A stretch of DNA of 64,000 nt from JANQPD01 sp963715655 (GTDB lineage: Bacteria > Bacteroidota > Bacteroidia > Flavobacteriales > Schleiferiaceae): assembly GCA_963715655.1 (NCBI GenBank), contig OY970262.1:2294001-2358000 (forward strand). The letters run 5' to 3'. The notes beneath the pieces were generated by a model. That model saw only the letters and a list, made by a program, of their open reading frames with translations. It did no database searches and was not told where the DNA came from. Shown here in pieces: positions 27,301 to 36,845 of this stretch (the first letter of the stretch is position 1; each line of letters opens with the position of its first letter). The translations under genes and the position numbers were made by a program.

Positions 27301-30300
27301 AGTTTTACGTCAGATTTTGCTTTAGATGATGTGAGTATTGCAGAACAACCGGCTTGCCCAAAACCGGCTAATTTAACGGTGAGTAATGCTACCGCAAATA
27401 GTGTAGATTTAGCTTGGACAAGCGGTGGAGCAACTGATTGGCAAATAGAATATGGCACCACCGGATTTACACAAGGCAACGGCACTATTGCAGCTGCTAA
27501 TGCAAACCCCTCTACCCTTTCGGGATTATCACCTAGCACTACCTACGATTTTTACGTACGCGATAGCTGCGGAGTTGGCTCCACTTCTGATTGGATAGGC
27601 CCGGTAACGCTAAACACGCTGTGTACGGCTGTTTTAGCACCTTACAGCGAAAATTTTGACGGCTCTAATTTTGATCCCGGAGCAGCTGGTTTTGGCGTTG
27701 CAGGAAACATTGATCCCTGTTGGAATAGAAATCCAATAGCCACTTACTTTTGGAAAACAGGTCCCTCCACTCCACAATCAAATGGTACTGGAAGTACCAT
27801 CGGTGATCACACGTCAGGGAATGGCGGTTACATTTTTACAGAATCCGGTGGCTTTGCAGGGCCTCCGCTTTTAGCCGAAATTACTACCCCTCAAATTGAT
27901 TTAACACCCCTTACCAGTCCAGAGCTTAGTTATTGGTATCATATGTTTGGGAATAATGTGAATGAATTGTATGTAGAAGTTTCTACCGACAATGGCTTAA
28001 CTTATATAGGTGTTGATACCTTAAGTGGAAATCAGCAAAATGCGCAAAACGATCTTTGGCTAGAAGCTAAAGTCAATCTTTCGGCCTTTGTAAACCAAAC
28101 AGTGACCATAAAATTTACGGCTGAAAAAACTTCCAATGGAAATCAGTCAGACATTAGTATCGATGATGTAAAAGTGGACGAAGCACCTACCTGCCCAAAA
28201 CCATCTGCTTTAGCTATAACGGGCGCTAGTGCTAGTTCCATTACCTTAAATTGGACAAGTGGTGGAGCAACCGATTGGCAAGTTGTGTACGGTGCTGCCG
28301 GTTACAATCCTACAGGTGGAATTGGCGCTGGTACTTTAGTAAATGTCGGTTCAAATCCGTTTACGGTTTCTGGTTTATCGTCACAAACAGAATATTGCTT
28401 TTATGTGAGAGACAGTTGCGCTGCTGGCGATGTTAGCGAATGGTCGTTAGTAAGCTGCGGCTTAACAGATTGTGGACTATTAACGGCTCCTCATACCGAA
28501 AATTTTGACGGTACAGAATGGGTAACCGGAACAGGTATTGGCAATGCAGGCAGTTTAATTTCTAATTGTTGGACGGTACCAACTGCTGCCAATCCTAACT
28601 TTTCTACCGGCAACGGACCAACAACTAGCGGAGGTAGCGGACCTACAGCCGATGCTACAACGGGTAACGGAAACTATATTTATACCGAAGCCAGTGGTGG
28701 TGCGCTTGGAGCTGGTGAAATTGCCTCTCCCCTTATTTATGTTCCTAGCTCAATCTTAAACCCTCGTGTGGGATTCAATTACCACATGTTTGGAGCTAAT
28801 ATTGACTCGTTAGAAGTACTGGTTGACCTTAATGGAATCAGAACCAAAATAAGTAGTACAATTGGGCAACAACAAGCTACAAACGCAGATGCTTGGATTC
28901 AAAAATATTCTGACATATCTGCTTTTTCAGGAGATACTATTCGCATTGTATTTATAGGAACCAACAATGGTTTTAATGGGGATATTGCAATTGATGATTT
29001 TTCAATTGAAGCTGGACCTTCCTGTCTTGAACCATCGGCATTAAATGTAACGGCTACTAATAGCACTAGTGTAACATTAGCTTGGACAACTGGAGGTGCT
29101 ACAAATTGGCAAATTGAATACGGTGCTCCTGGTTTCACTAACGGTACGGGTACGCTTATTAATGTTACTACTAATCCTTTTACTATTTCTGGCTTAACAA
29201 ACCAAACTAGCTATGAATTTTATGTACGCGATAGCTGTGGAGCTAATGATTTAAGTTTGTGGAATTTTGTATCAGCCAATGCAATTACAGATTGCTCACT
29301 TTTTACAGCACCCTTTGCCGAAAATTTTGATGGTGCTTCATGGGTAAGTGGAACGGGAGCTCAAAATACAGGTTTTACCATCTCAAGTTGTTGGACACGA
29401 GCTACCGGCAACAATCCTGATTTTAGCACAAGATCTGGAGTTACTGCTTCTTTTAATACTGGTCCGAGTGGAGATTTCTCCGGCACCGGAAACTATTTAT
29501 TTACAGAAGCAAGCCAAGGAGCAATTGGAGCAGGTGAAATTAGTTCTCCCTCAATTTACATTCCTACCACTATAACAAATCCTAGAGTTGGGTTTCAGTA
29601 TTATATGTATGGTGCAAACATAGATTCACTTCAAGTGGCTATTGAAAAAAACGGCATAAGAACCATTATTGGTAGTTTAGTAGGGGAACAGCAAACAACT
29701 AATACCGCACCTTGGGTTCAGCAATTCTTTAATGCAGGTAATGTATCTGGCGATACCGTTAGGATTGTATTTATTGGGACCAACAATGGTTTTAACGGTG
29801 ACATTGCTATTGACGATGTGGTTTTGGAAGAAACACCAGCTTGCCCTGCTCCAAATAACTTAGCAATTACCGCTACCAACTCCAATAGTGTAACGTTGAG
29901 CTGGACAACTGGTGGAGCAACTAATTGGCAAATTGAATACGGAGCACCCGGTTTTGTTTCCGGTAGCGGAACCGTAGTAATGGCTACCACAAATCCCTTT
30001 ACCGTTACTGGATTAAACCCACAAACGGGCTACGAATTTTACGTGCGCGATAGTTGCGGAGCTGCAAGCACAAGCACATGGAACATTATTCCGGTTTCGG
30101 ATACCACCGCATGTGGCGTGTTTTTAGCTCCTTTTAACGAAAGTTTTGACGGCCCCACCTTTATATCTGGCGGAAGCGTATTTAACCCTGGAAGCATTGA
30201 TGATTGCTGGGACAGAACACTTGGAGGCAACTACTTTTGGGCGGCTGAACAAGGCGCTACCGCCAGTGCCAACACCGGCCCTAGTGCCGACCATACCACC

Positions 30301-32976
30301 GGCACCGGTAAATTTATGTTTACCGATGGAAATGGTGGCGCGCAAAACACACCGCTTACCACACCTTTTATTTCCTTGGTGCCTTTAAGCAATCCGCAAT
30401 TACGCTTTTGGTATCACATGTATGGAGCATCCATAAACAGAATGGAAGTAGAGGTTTGGGATGGAGCCGCTTGGGTGCAAGCGTGGAGCTTAACCGGACA
30501 GCAACAAACTGCCAACACAGATGCTTGGCAAGAAGCGGTGGTAAGCCTAAGTGCGTACGCTGGAGACACGGTGCAATTACGCTTTATAGGATACAGAAAC
30601 GCGGGTGGAACGGCTAGCGATATGGCTTTAGATGACGTTCAAATTGTAGATAGCACTGGCTGCGCCACGCCAAGTAATTTAAGTTTAGTAACAGCCACAA
30701 CCTCAACCTTGCAAATTAGTTGGAGCAGCCTTTCTACCTTGGGTAGTATTGTAAAATACCGTCCAGTGGGCAGCACGGCTCCGTTTAGCTTTACCTCCGC
30801 TTTGAGCGGAAGCACTACTATTACTGGGTTACAAGCGGGTACTACCTACCAAGTATTGGTAAGAGATAGTTGTGGCGCAGATGTAAGTTTATACACGAGC
30901 AGCAGTTTATTTAGCACGCTTTGCGGCACTATAAACGCTCCTTTTTTAGAAAATTTTGATGGTGCAGGTTGGGCCCTGGGCACGGGAAATACTAATGTGG
31001 GAGATTTAATAAATGCTTGCTGGACTAGAGATAATGATACAGCTACACGCTGGACTACTGGGTCGGGAGGCACACCTTCTAACCAAACCGGACCTTTTGG
31101 AGATTTTAACGGTGGTGGAAACTTCCTTTATACAGAAGCATCCATTGGAACGGGAACTTCTGAAATACTAAGCCCGAGTATATTTTTACCTACTTTTTTA
31201 ACACAGCCCATTTTAGAATTTTACTATTACATGTATGGCCAAGATATTACATCTTTAAGTGTAGAAATAGATAACGGAAACGGCTTTACCTCTTTAAGAA
31301 CAATTAGCGGACAGCAACAAGTAAACAACTTTGCAGCATGGCTCAGCGATACCGTTAATTTATCCGCATACAGCGGAGATACCATAAGGCTAAAGTTTGT
31401 TGGTATAAATACCGGTTTTAGAGGAGATATTTCGATAGACAACATTTCCATAACGGGAGGAACAGGCCCGTGCGCTGCACCAAGTAACATCACTTTTAGT
31501 AACATCACCAGCACTTCGGCAAGTGTTAGTTGGGTAAGTAATTCTGGGCTTTCTGATGTAGAAGTAGTGGCGCAAGGAGCCGCCCAAGGAACAGGTGTTA
31601 TATATCCCTCCGTGGCTTCTCCTTTTGTAATTACGGGTTTAACGGCCGGTGCTTCTTATGATATTTATGTAAGAGATGTTTGTGGAACCACTAGCAGCAC
31701 TTGGATAAGCAACACAGTTACTACCACCGGATGCTTGGCCTTAACCACTAGTATTACCATTAGCAACAAAACAGCAACTGGTTTTGATGTAAACTGGACA
31801 AGCCTTTCGGGCGTTTCAGATATTCAAGTAGTTACCACCGGGAGCGCGCTTGGTAGCGGATTCAGTTTTAATTCTGTAACATCGCCTTACACCGTTGCCG
31901 GATTAGCTGTAAACACCACGTATGATGTATATGTGAGAGATCGCTGTGGCGCAGATAGTACGGCTTGGATAAATTTCACCACTTCTACCCTTTCGTGCAT
32001 ACCCGTGGTTATAAATAACATGGTTTTTTCAAGATTGGGCTTAAACGCAAACTTTAATGCAAACGTTACTGGTCAAGACTCACTTATGTGGGATTTCGGA
32101 AATGGAAATACTTCTACCGCTCAAAACCCAACCGAAGTGTATGCAACAGCAGGAGCTTTTACCGTTGTATTATCAGCTTACAATGCTTGTGGCAATAGCG
32201 CTTTTGATACGCTGATGATTGAGGTATGTGACTCAATTATTCCAAGTTTCACCTTTACCAATACTAGCGACTCCGTATTTTTTGATGCGAGCACTACAAG
32301 CGGTGCAAGTTTTTATTACTGGGATTTTGGAAATGGAAATACGGGTACAGGTGCACAAACTAAAACGCCCTTAATAAATGGCACCATGACGGTTACCTTA
32401 ATTGCTGATAATTCTTGTGGCGATAGTGTTGTTCTCACCAAAACCATTCAAGTTTGTAAAACACCCATAGCTAGGTGGACATATACTATTATTAGCACAT
32501 CATCTTCGGGTATGCTTGTTCAATTTGATGCAAGTGCCAGCCAAAATGCAAGTACGTATGATTGGAATTTTGGCGATGGAAATACCGCCACCGGAACCGC
32601 TGTGCCACAACATAATTATTTGGTGCCAAGTTTAAATTATACCGTTACTATGGTTGCTTCTAACCCGTGCGGAAACTCAAGTACTTCTGCTTATAAACTG
32701 AATCAAATTGGGTTGGAAGAAAACCTTTTAGATGCTCACTATACCGTGTATCCTAATCCGGCAAGTGATGACGTAACCATTGATTTTGAAAGTGCTACTG
32801 ATAAACCAACTAAAGTAGAACTATATGATTTACAGGGTAAATTACTTTCGGTGTATGCTGTTGATACGTTGGCAGAATCAATTACTATTGATATACATAA
32901 CGTAGCAAGCGGCACGTATGTACTAAAGGTTACCGATGCTGAAGGAGTGCACATTACGCGTGTAACCAAGTATTAG
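24325..32976 (+). CDS. Giant T9SS-secreted modular adhesin (FN3, MAM-like and PKD repeats)
   Basis: The 2883-aa protein has a signal peptide (1-24) and an N-terminal beta domain (25-175). Eight tandem pairs of fibronectin type III domain plus MAM-like jelly-roll domain follow; FN3 parts begin near 177, 456, 733, 1009, 1289, 1566, 1839 and 2112. Two more FN3 domains lie at about 2382 and 2467, then three PKD-like domains (YWDFGNGNT signature) at 2556-2785. The end is a T9SS type A sorting domain (from about 2803, with YPNPASDDVTIDF and GTYVLKVT), so the protein is exported by the type IX system and anchored or released at the surface. Each FN3-MAM unit covers about 830 bases, and every unit carries the RDSC and YHMYG motifs. 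It is likely an adhesin. It is a paralogue of the next gene. Confidence 0.92.
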   Translation: MRIILHKVFFLFTFLFLSQLVFAQTVSDTATFYGGVQSTVFNNNTTTNSNAFGCSDTLKMSIGAGRYITSVDVFYTITAPFSGNGWISEQRSFVEYLNTNTTEANVTLGNQTWDSSGTETYTRAGLNFANGAAGAGDLLFFLHAFRTFGANPNCSSTVQFLPDSTFTVIVNHIPLPTCTEPTNLAVGTITKNTVQLNWSTGGATNWQIEYGPVGFTSGSGTLVNATSNPFTVSGLTDGTPYDFRVRDSCAVGDVSFWSNTTSVYTLCNAYSAPFLEDFENVSWTTGNGNFGTGTIDTCWIRNYTSDFVFKSAPKNFVSNTTGPAVDHTSGTATGKFILSERLVNSGAPYTATIQTPAIEMSALTVPQLSFWYYMYGAQIGTLSAEISTDGGNTFTSVWTLSSEQQNNRNAPWLEATVDLSVYSTDTIIVQFTVLQSLEGGLGDVSLDDVEIRETPTCLEPTNFAVDFSWINKAQLSFTSGGAADWELEYGAPGFTIGAGTRITANTNPAQISGLLSNTTYEVYVRDSCGANDVSNWVGPVSFTTFCTTVLATPHTENFDGTNWTTGTNNADLGTIETCWFRSPLTPYAWKTGPALTINNNSGTQNDHTSGSGQFAYAERLVNFANDTIEAELITPPIDLSTLTNPQVSFWYHMFGNSVVNLNVEINTGNGWTSIYTKTGQQQTSTTEAWQEAVVNLGAYGNDTAVFRFTTFNNNGGTNNDVSIDDFFVGIAPSCQTPTDFNVLGTTQNSVSLQWTNLGNAAFQNIEYGASGFALGSGTYLSSTGNPSAVAGLTASTTYEFYLRDSCAVGGVSAWLGPISATTDCAPIAAPLIENFDGATWTLGNNNTPGVIDACWRRDSDSAFVFTAGQNGTTSNNTGPSADHTSGTGKFLYTETYFGFAFSPNVTVLSTPLVDVSALINPELKFYYHAYGADFNTLNVRVFNGSTSTIVHTISGAQQNASAAPWNEVIVDLIAYAGDTIKVAFEVTKAVGVSFTSDFALDDVSIAEQPACPKPANLTVSNATANSVDLAWTSGGATDWQIEYGTTGFTQGNGTIAAANANPSTLSGLSPSTTYDFYVRDSCGVGSTSDWIGPVTLNTLCTAVLAPYSENFDGSNFDPGAAGFGVAGNIDPCWNRNPIATYFWKTGPSTPQSNGTGSTIGDHTSGNGGYIFTESGGFAGPPLLAEITTPQIDLTPLTSPELSYWYHMFGNNVNELYVEVSTDNGLTYIGVDTLSGNQQNAQNDLWLEAKVNLSAFVNQTVTIKFTAEKTSNGNQSDISIDDVKVDEAPTCPKPSALAITGASASSITLNWTSGGATDWQVVYGAAGYNPTGGIGAGTLVNVGSNPFTVSGLSSQTEYCFYVRDSCAAGDVSEWSLVSCGLTDCGLLTAPHTENFDGTEWVTGTGIGNAGSLISNCWTVPTAANPNFSTGNGPTTSGGSGPTADATTGNGNYIYTEASGGALGAGEIASPLIYVPSSILNPRVGFNYHMFGANIDSLEVLVDLNGIRTKISSTIGQQQATNADAWIQKYSDISAFSGDTIRIVFIGTNNGFNGDIAIDDFSIEAGPSCLEPSALNVTATNSTSVTLAWTTGGATNWQIEYGAPGFTNGTGTLINVTTNPFTISGLTNQTSYEFYVRDSCGANDLSLWNFVSANAITDCSLFTAPFAENFDGASWVSGTGAQNTGFTISSCWTRATGNNPDFSTRSGVTASFNTGPSGDFSGTGNYLFTEASQGAIGAGEISSPSIYIPTTITNPRVGFQYYMYGANIDSLQVAIEKNGIRTIIGSLVGEQQTTNTAPWVQQFFNAGNVSGDTVRIVFIGTNNGFNGDIAIDDVVLEETPACPAPNNLAITATNSNSVTLSWTTGGATNWQIEYGAPGFVSGSGTVVMATTNPFTVTGLNPQTGYEFYVRDSCGAASTSTWNIIPVSDTTACGVFLAPFNESFDGPTFISGGSVFNPGSIDDCWDRTLGGNYFWAAEQGATASANTGPSADHTTGTGKFMFTDGNGGAQNTPLTTPFISLVPLSNPQLRFWYHMYGASINRMEVEVWDGAAWVQAWSLTGQQQTANTDAWQEAVVSLSAYAGDTVQLRFIGYRNAGGTASDMALDDVQIVDSTGCATPSNLSLVTATTSTLQISWSSLSTLGSIVKYRPVGSTAPFSFTSALSGSTTITGLQAGTTYQVLVRDSCGADVSLYTSSSLFSTLCGTINAPFLENFDGAGWALGTGNTNVGDLINACWTRDNDTATRWTTGSGGTPSNQTGPFGDFNGGGNFLYTEASIGTGTSEILSPSIFLPTFLTQPILEFYYYMYGQDITSLSVEIDNGNGFTSLRTISGQQQVNNFAAWLSDTVNLSAYSGDTIRLKFVGINTGFRGDISIDNISITGGTGPCAAPSNITFSNITSTSASVSWVSNSGLSDVEVVAQGAAQGTGVIYPSVASPFVITGLTAGASYDIYVRDVCGTTSSTWISNTVTTTGCLALTTSITISNKTATGFDVNWTSLSGVSDIQVVTTGSALGSGFSFNSVTSPYTVAGLAVNTTYDVYVRDRCGADSTAWINFTTSTLSCIPVVINNMVFSRLGLNANFNANVTGQDSLMWDFGNGNTSTAQNPTEVYATAGAFTVVLSAYNACGNSAFDTLMIEVCDSIIPSFTFTNTSDSVFFDASTTSGASFYYWDFGNGNTGTGAQTKTPLINGTMTVTLIADNSCGDSVVLTKTIQVCKTPIARWTYTIISTSSSGMLVQFDASASQNASTYDWNFGDGNTATGTAVPQHNYLVPSLNYTVTMVASNPCGNSSTSAYKLNQIGLEENLLDAHYTVYPNPASDDVTIDFESATDKPTKVELYDLQGKLLSVYAVDTLAESITIDIHNVASGTYVLKVTDAEGVHITRVTKY

Positions 32977-33034
32977 ATTTTTGAAATAGAAGAAAGCTTC
33001 CGGCAATTGTCGGACGCTTTCTCTTTTTTTGTAA
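32683..33034. repeat. First copy of a 3.75-kb-spaced direct repeat covering adhesin 3' end and terminator
   Basis: This stretch and 36437-36788 match without gaps and with about six differences by eye. They cover the end of the third PKD domain, the whole T9SS sorting domain, the stop and the terminator. The coding sequences further upstream are far more diverged, which points to recent gene conversion of the 3' module. Confidence 0.88.
32992..33030 (+). terminator. Rho-independent terminator of the giant adhesin
   Basis: The stem GAAAGCTTCCG / CGGACGCTTTC has one internal mismatch, an 8-base loop, and a seven-T run. It is the same element as after the second adhesin, where the stem is perfect. 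Confidence 0.85.
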
Positions 33035-33343
33035 AATTAAAAAAACACCAATCGTTAAATAAAATTTACAATTCAGTGAGTTAAAGAATAATGGGTAGGC
33101 TTTCGCAGATAAATTTCTATGTAAGGTTTAGAGTAGGTTTAAAAATTTGACGAGCAAGTTTTTAAACAAAGTTTAGTGCTTTTCACAGTAAAACTTTATG
33201 CGATTTTTTTATAAAAAATTCGCAATAAAAACTTCATTTTTTTGTAAATGAAGCTGTTATATAAAGTGTAATCTTCCATGAAAAAATAATCAAGCACTTT
33301 TAAATAATGTGTAAATTGTATTCATTAATAAAATCCTTACAAA
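33031..33343. other. AT-rich spacer between the two adhesin genes
   Basis: No ORF is supported. A small hairpin (CTTCATTT / AAATGAAG) lies near 33231-33252, and there are several A/T tracts. No TAnnTTTG box at a proper distance from the second adhesin ATG was found. Confidence 0.4.
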
Positions 33344-36300
33344 ATGAAATCGGCCTTATCCAAAATTGTTACACTTCTATTCTTTGCTTTATTCTCACAA
33401 TTAGCCAACGGTCAATATTCAAATACCACTGCTAGCTATACTACAGCAGAGATTTCCACAAAATTTAATTCCAATACAACGTTGAGTGATGATGCCTTTG
33501 GCTGTGGTGATACGTTAACTGTTTCTATTGGAACAAACCGCATTGTTTACGCAGTTGATGTATTCTATTCCATCAGAGCTTTTCCGGGAGCACAAATTTC
33601 TCAGCAGTCATCATTCGTTGAATTTTTAAATACCAAAAGTAAAGAAGCAGCCGTTTCAGTAGGTAATCCTAACTCGATAGGTGCTGGAGTTGCTACGTAT
33701 TCACGCTATAATTTAACTTTTGCTAACGGCCCTGCCGGTAATGGCGAATTAAAATTTTTCCTACACGCATTTCGTTCCGGAAATAATACACCTAACTGTG
33801 GTACTACTAATCAAGTGGTACTGCAAAATTCTTTTAGCGTAAAGGTGTATCATTATATTCCTCCTAGTTGCCCCAAACCAACGAGCTTGTTGATTGACAG
33901 CATTAACGCCAATAGCGCAAAATTGAGTTGGAACACGGGTGGAGCAACTAATTGGCAAATCGCTTATGGTACCGGTGGGTATAATCCCACTAATGGCAAT
34001 GGTTCAGGCTCCGTTATAAATGCAAATACAAATCCCGTAACCCTCTTTGGTTTAACTCCACTTACCTATTATCAATTTTATGTAAGAGATAGTTGCGCAC
34101 CGGGTGATGTTAGTCAATGGTCACCTGTTGCTAATGGTAGAACAACCTGTGGTGTAATTACTGCTCCCCATACTGAAAATTTTGACGGAAGCGAATGGAT
34201 TTACTATAACCAAAACAGCTCGATTATTCCCGAGTGTTGGTTAAGGCCTAGTAATTCAGCGCCTAATTTTGCTCCAAAGTCTGGCTCTACATTAACTACA
34301 AATACAGGCCCATCTGGAGATGCAACAACGGGAGCTGGAAAATATATCTATACAGAAGCTACTGCATCAAACCCTAATATAGGTGAAATAACCACTCCAC
34401 TTATCAATATTCCCTCCACCTTAAGTAACCCTCGTTTAGGCTTTAAATATCATATGTATGGGAGTGATATTGATTCGTTAGAAGTATTGGTAGAAAAAGA
34501 TGGCGTAAGAAATAGGTTGGGAAGTATAGTAGGACAGCAGCAAACATCAAATAATTCAAATTGGTTATTAAAATACTTTGACTTGTCCGCATATTCTGGC
34601 GATACCATTCGGGTAGTATTTGTTGGCAATAGCACAGGTTACAACGGTGATATAGCTATTGATGATTTTTCAATAGAAGCGACTCCACCTTGTGTTGCTC
34701 CTACAGCACTCGCTATTAATAATGTAAGTGGTACAAGCGTAAGTTTAGGCTGGATAAGCGGAGGCGCAAGTAATTGGCAAATTGAATATGGCACTCCTGG
34801 TTTTACGCTAGGTACAGGCACTTTATTAAATGCATCCTCTAATCCGTTTAGGGTAACAGGCTTATCACCACTTACAAGCTATGAATTTTACATTAGAGAT
34901 AGTTGTGGTGCTACAAGTTTAAGCATGTGGAGCTTTACCTCGGTTTCTACAGTTACTGACTGCCTCCTTACCACGGCTCCCTTTTCAGAAAATTTTGATG
35001 GAGCCGCTTGGTCTAGTGGAATTAGTACTAATACAATATCAAACTGTTGGAAACAAGGCGCTAACAGCCAACCCGATTTTATAACAGGATCTGGTTCAAC
35101 ACCTACAACATTCTCAGGGCCTTCTGCGGATTTTTCTGGCTCTGGTAATTACTTATATACAGAAGCTACTATTGCATCGGGTGTCGGAGAAATTACCTCA
35201 CCTGCTATTTACGTTCCACCCAGTATAACGCATCCCCGAGTAGGCTTTAAATATCATATGTATGGTTCCAATATTATAAGTCTTAGAGTATTTATAGAAA
35301 GAGGAGGAAATAGAAATCAAATAGGTGTTATTACCGGAGAGCAACAAGACTCAAGCGCAGCAGCTTGGTTACAGAAGTATTTTACCCCAGGTAATATTGT
35401 GGGAGATACTGTTAGAATTGTTTTTGTTGCCACTACTAATGGTTATAATGGGGATATTGCGATAGATGAAGTAGTGCTAGAAAATACTTGTTTTGATCCT
35501 GATAGCATTTCCTTTTCCAACACAACAAGTAGTAGCATAATTGTAAATTGGAATAGTAATTCTGGTTCTTCTGACATTGAAATAGTTCCTCAAGGAGCGC
35601 CACAAGGCACGGGTGTTGTTTATACTGCTGTAACTTCCCCTTTTTTAATTACCGGTTTAGCAGCTCTTACATCGTATGATGTTTATGTGCGTGATAATTG
35701 CGGAAGTGTAAAAAGCCCTTGGATTAATAATACATTTACTACTTTAAGTTGTGACTCCGTACTCATAAGCAACGTAGCTTTTTCAAGAACCAGTTTAAGT
35801 ACTAATTTCAGTGCAATGGTTACCGGTGAAGATTCCCTACATTGGGATTTTGGTAATGGAAATACTTCTGTGCTCCAAAACCCAACAGAAGTATATAGCG
35901 CGGCAGGAACTTATAGGGTAATTTTATCAGCTTACAATGGCTGTGGTAATGATGCTGCTGACACCTTAATGATTGATGTTTGTGATTCCATTATCCCTAA
36001 TTTCACTTTTGCAACTACCAATGATTCCGTATTTTTTGATGCAACCGCAACATCCGGTGCCTCTTTATATTATTGGGATTTTGGTAATGGAAATACCAAA
36101 ACTGGCGCACAACCTACCCTACTCTTATTAGATAGCATTATGACAATTACGCTAATTTTAGATAATGCATGTGGCGATAGTGTAGTATTTTCTCAAACCA
36201 TAAAACTTTGTAAACCACCTTTGGCAAGTTGGACACATACTATTATAAGCACCTCATCTTCTGGCATGTTAGTTCAGTTTGATGCTACCGCCAGTAAAAA

Positions 36301-36730
36301 TGTAAATAATTATAATTGGGATTTTGGTGATGGAAATACAACAACGGGAACAGCCACTCCGCTGCACAATTATGTAACCCCTGGTTTAAATTATCAAGTA
36401 TCGCTTATTGCCTCCAATGCTTGTGGAAACTTTACCACTTCTGCTTATAAACTGAATCAAATTGGGTTGGAAGAAAACCTTTTAGATGCTCACTATACCG
36501 TGTATCCTAATCCGGCAAGTGATGACGTAACCATTGATTTTGAAAGTGCTACTGATAAACCAACTAAAGTAGAACTATATGATTTACAGGGTAAATTACT
36601 TTCGGTGTATGCTGTTGATGCGTTGGCAGAATCAATTACTATTGATATACATAACGTAGCAAGCGGCACGTATTTGCTAAAGGTTACCGATGGTGAAGGA
36701 GTGCACATTACGCGTGTAACCAAGTATTAG
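33344..36730 (+). CDS. T9SS-secreted modular adhesin, short paralogue
   Basis: The 1128-aa protein has the same plan as the 2883-aa neighbour with fewer modules: signal peptide (1-23), N-terminal beta domain (to about 175), FN3-MAM, FN3-MAM, FN3, three PKD-like domains (WDFGNGNT motif, about 790-1030) and a T9SS type A sorting domain (from about 1048). Its two MAM units are most like units 5 and 6 of the large protein (shared NPRxGFxYxMYG segments). The number of FN3-MAM pairs, eight against two, has evidently changed by repeat expansion or loss. Its last 290 coding bases are nearly identical to those of the large gene. It is likely a surface adhesin with its own terminator. Confidence 0.92.
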   Translation: MKSALSKIVTLLFFALFSQLANGQYSNTTASYTTAEISTKFNSNTTLSDDAFGCGDTLTVSIGTNRIVYAVDVFYSIRAFPGAQISQQSSFVEFLNTKSKEAAVSVGNPNSIGAGVATYSRYNLTFANGPAGNGELKFFLHAFRSGNNTPNCGTTNQVVLQNSFSVKVYHYIPPSCPKPTSLLIDSINANSAKLSWNTGGATNWQIAYGTGGYNPTNGNGSGSVINANTNPVTLFGLTPLTYYQFYVRDSCAPGDVSQWSPVANGRTTCGVITAPHTENFDGSEWIYYNQNSSIIPECWLRPSNSAPNFAPKSGSTLTTNTGPSGDATTGAGKYIYTEATASNPNIGEITTPLINIPSTLSNPRLGFKYHMYGSDIDSLEVLVEKDGVRNRLGSIVGQQQTSNNSNWLLKYFDLSAYSGDTIRVVFVGNSTGYNGDIAIDDFSIEATPPCVAPTALAINNVSGTSVSLGWISGGASNWQIEYGTPGFTLGTGTLLNASSNPFRVTGLSPLTSYEFYIRDSCGATSLSMWSFTSVSTVTDCLLTTAPFSENFDGAAWSSGISTNTISNCWKQGANSQPDFITGSGSTPTTFSGPSADFSGSGNYLYTEATIASGVGEITSPAIYVPPSITHPRVGFKYHMYGSNIISLRVFIERGGNRNQIGVITGEQQDSSAAAWLQKYFTPGNIVGDTVRIVFVATTNGYNGDIAIDEVVLENTCFDPDSISFSNTTSSSIIVNWNSNSGSSDIEIVPQGAPQGTGVVYTAVTSPFLITGLAALTSYDVYVRDNCGSVKSPWINNTFTTLSCDSVLISNVAFSRTSLSTNFSAMVTGEDSLHWDFGNGNTSVLQNPTEVYSAAGTYRVILSAYNGCGNDAADTLMIDVCDSIIPNFTFATTNDSVFFDATATSGASLYYWDFGNGNTKTGAQPTLLLLDSIMTITLILDNACGDSVVFSQTIKLCKPPLASWTHTIISTSSSGMLVQFDATASKNVNNYNWDFGDGNTTTGTATPLHNYVTPGLNYQVSLIASNACGNFTTSAYKLNQIGLEENLLDAHYTVYPNPASDDVTIDFESATDKPTKVELYDLQGKLLSVYAVDALAESITIDIHNVASGTYLLKVTDGEGVHITRVTKY

Positions 36731-36788
36731 ATTTTTGATATAGAAGAAAGCTTCCGGCAATTGTCGGAAGCTTTCTCTTTTTTTGTAA
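36437..36788. repeat. Second copy of the adhesin 3'-end direct repeat
   Basis: This is the partner of 32683-33034; see there. The coding differences change Thr to Ala, Val to Leu and Ala to Gly in the sorting domain. Confidence 0.88.
36746..36784 (+). terminator. Rho-independent terminator of the short adhesin
   Basis: A perfect 11-bp stem GAAAGCTTCCG / CGGAAGCTTTC with an 8-base loop is followed by a T-run. Confidence 0.9.
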
Positions 36789-36845
36789 AGGTCTTTCTAC
36801 GATTTACAGTTAGTAAGCAGATTCTCTTAGTTTTCTAAAACATTA

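Noticed and set aside
24684..36723. Many minus-strand frames of 60-150 codons inside the two adhesin genes
   Set aside because: They repeat with the domain period and are antisense shadows of repeated coding DNA.
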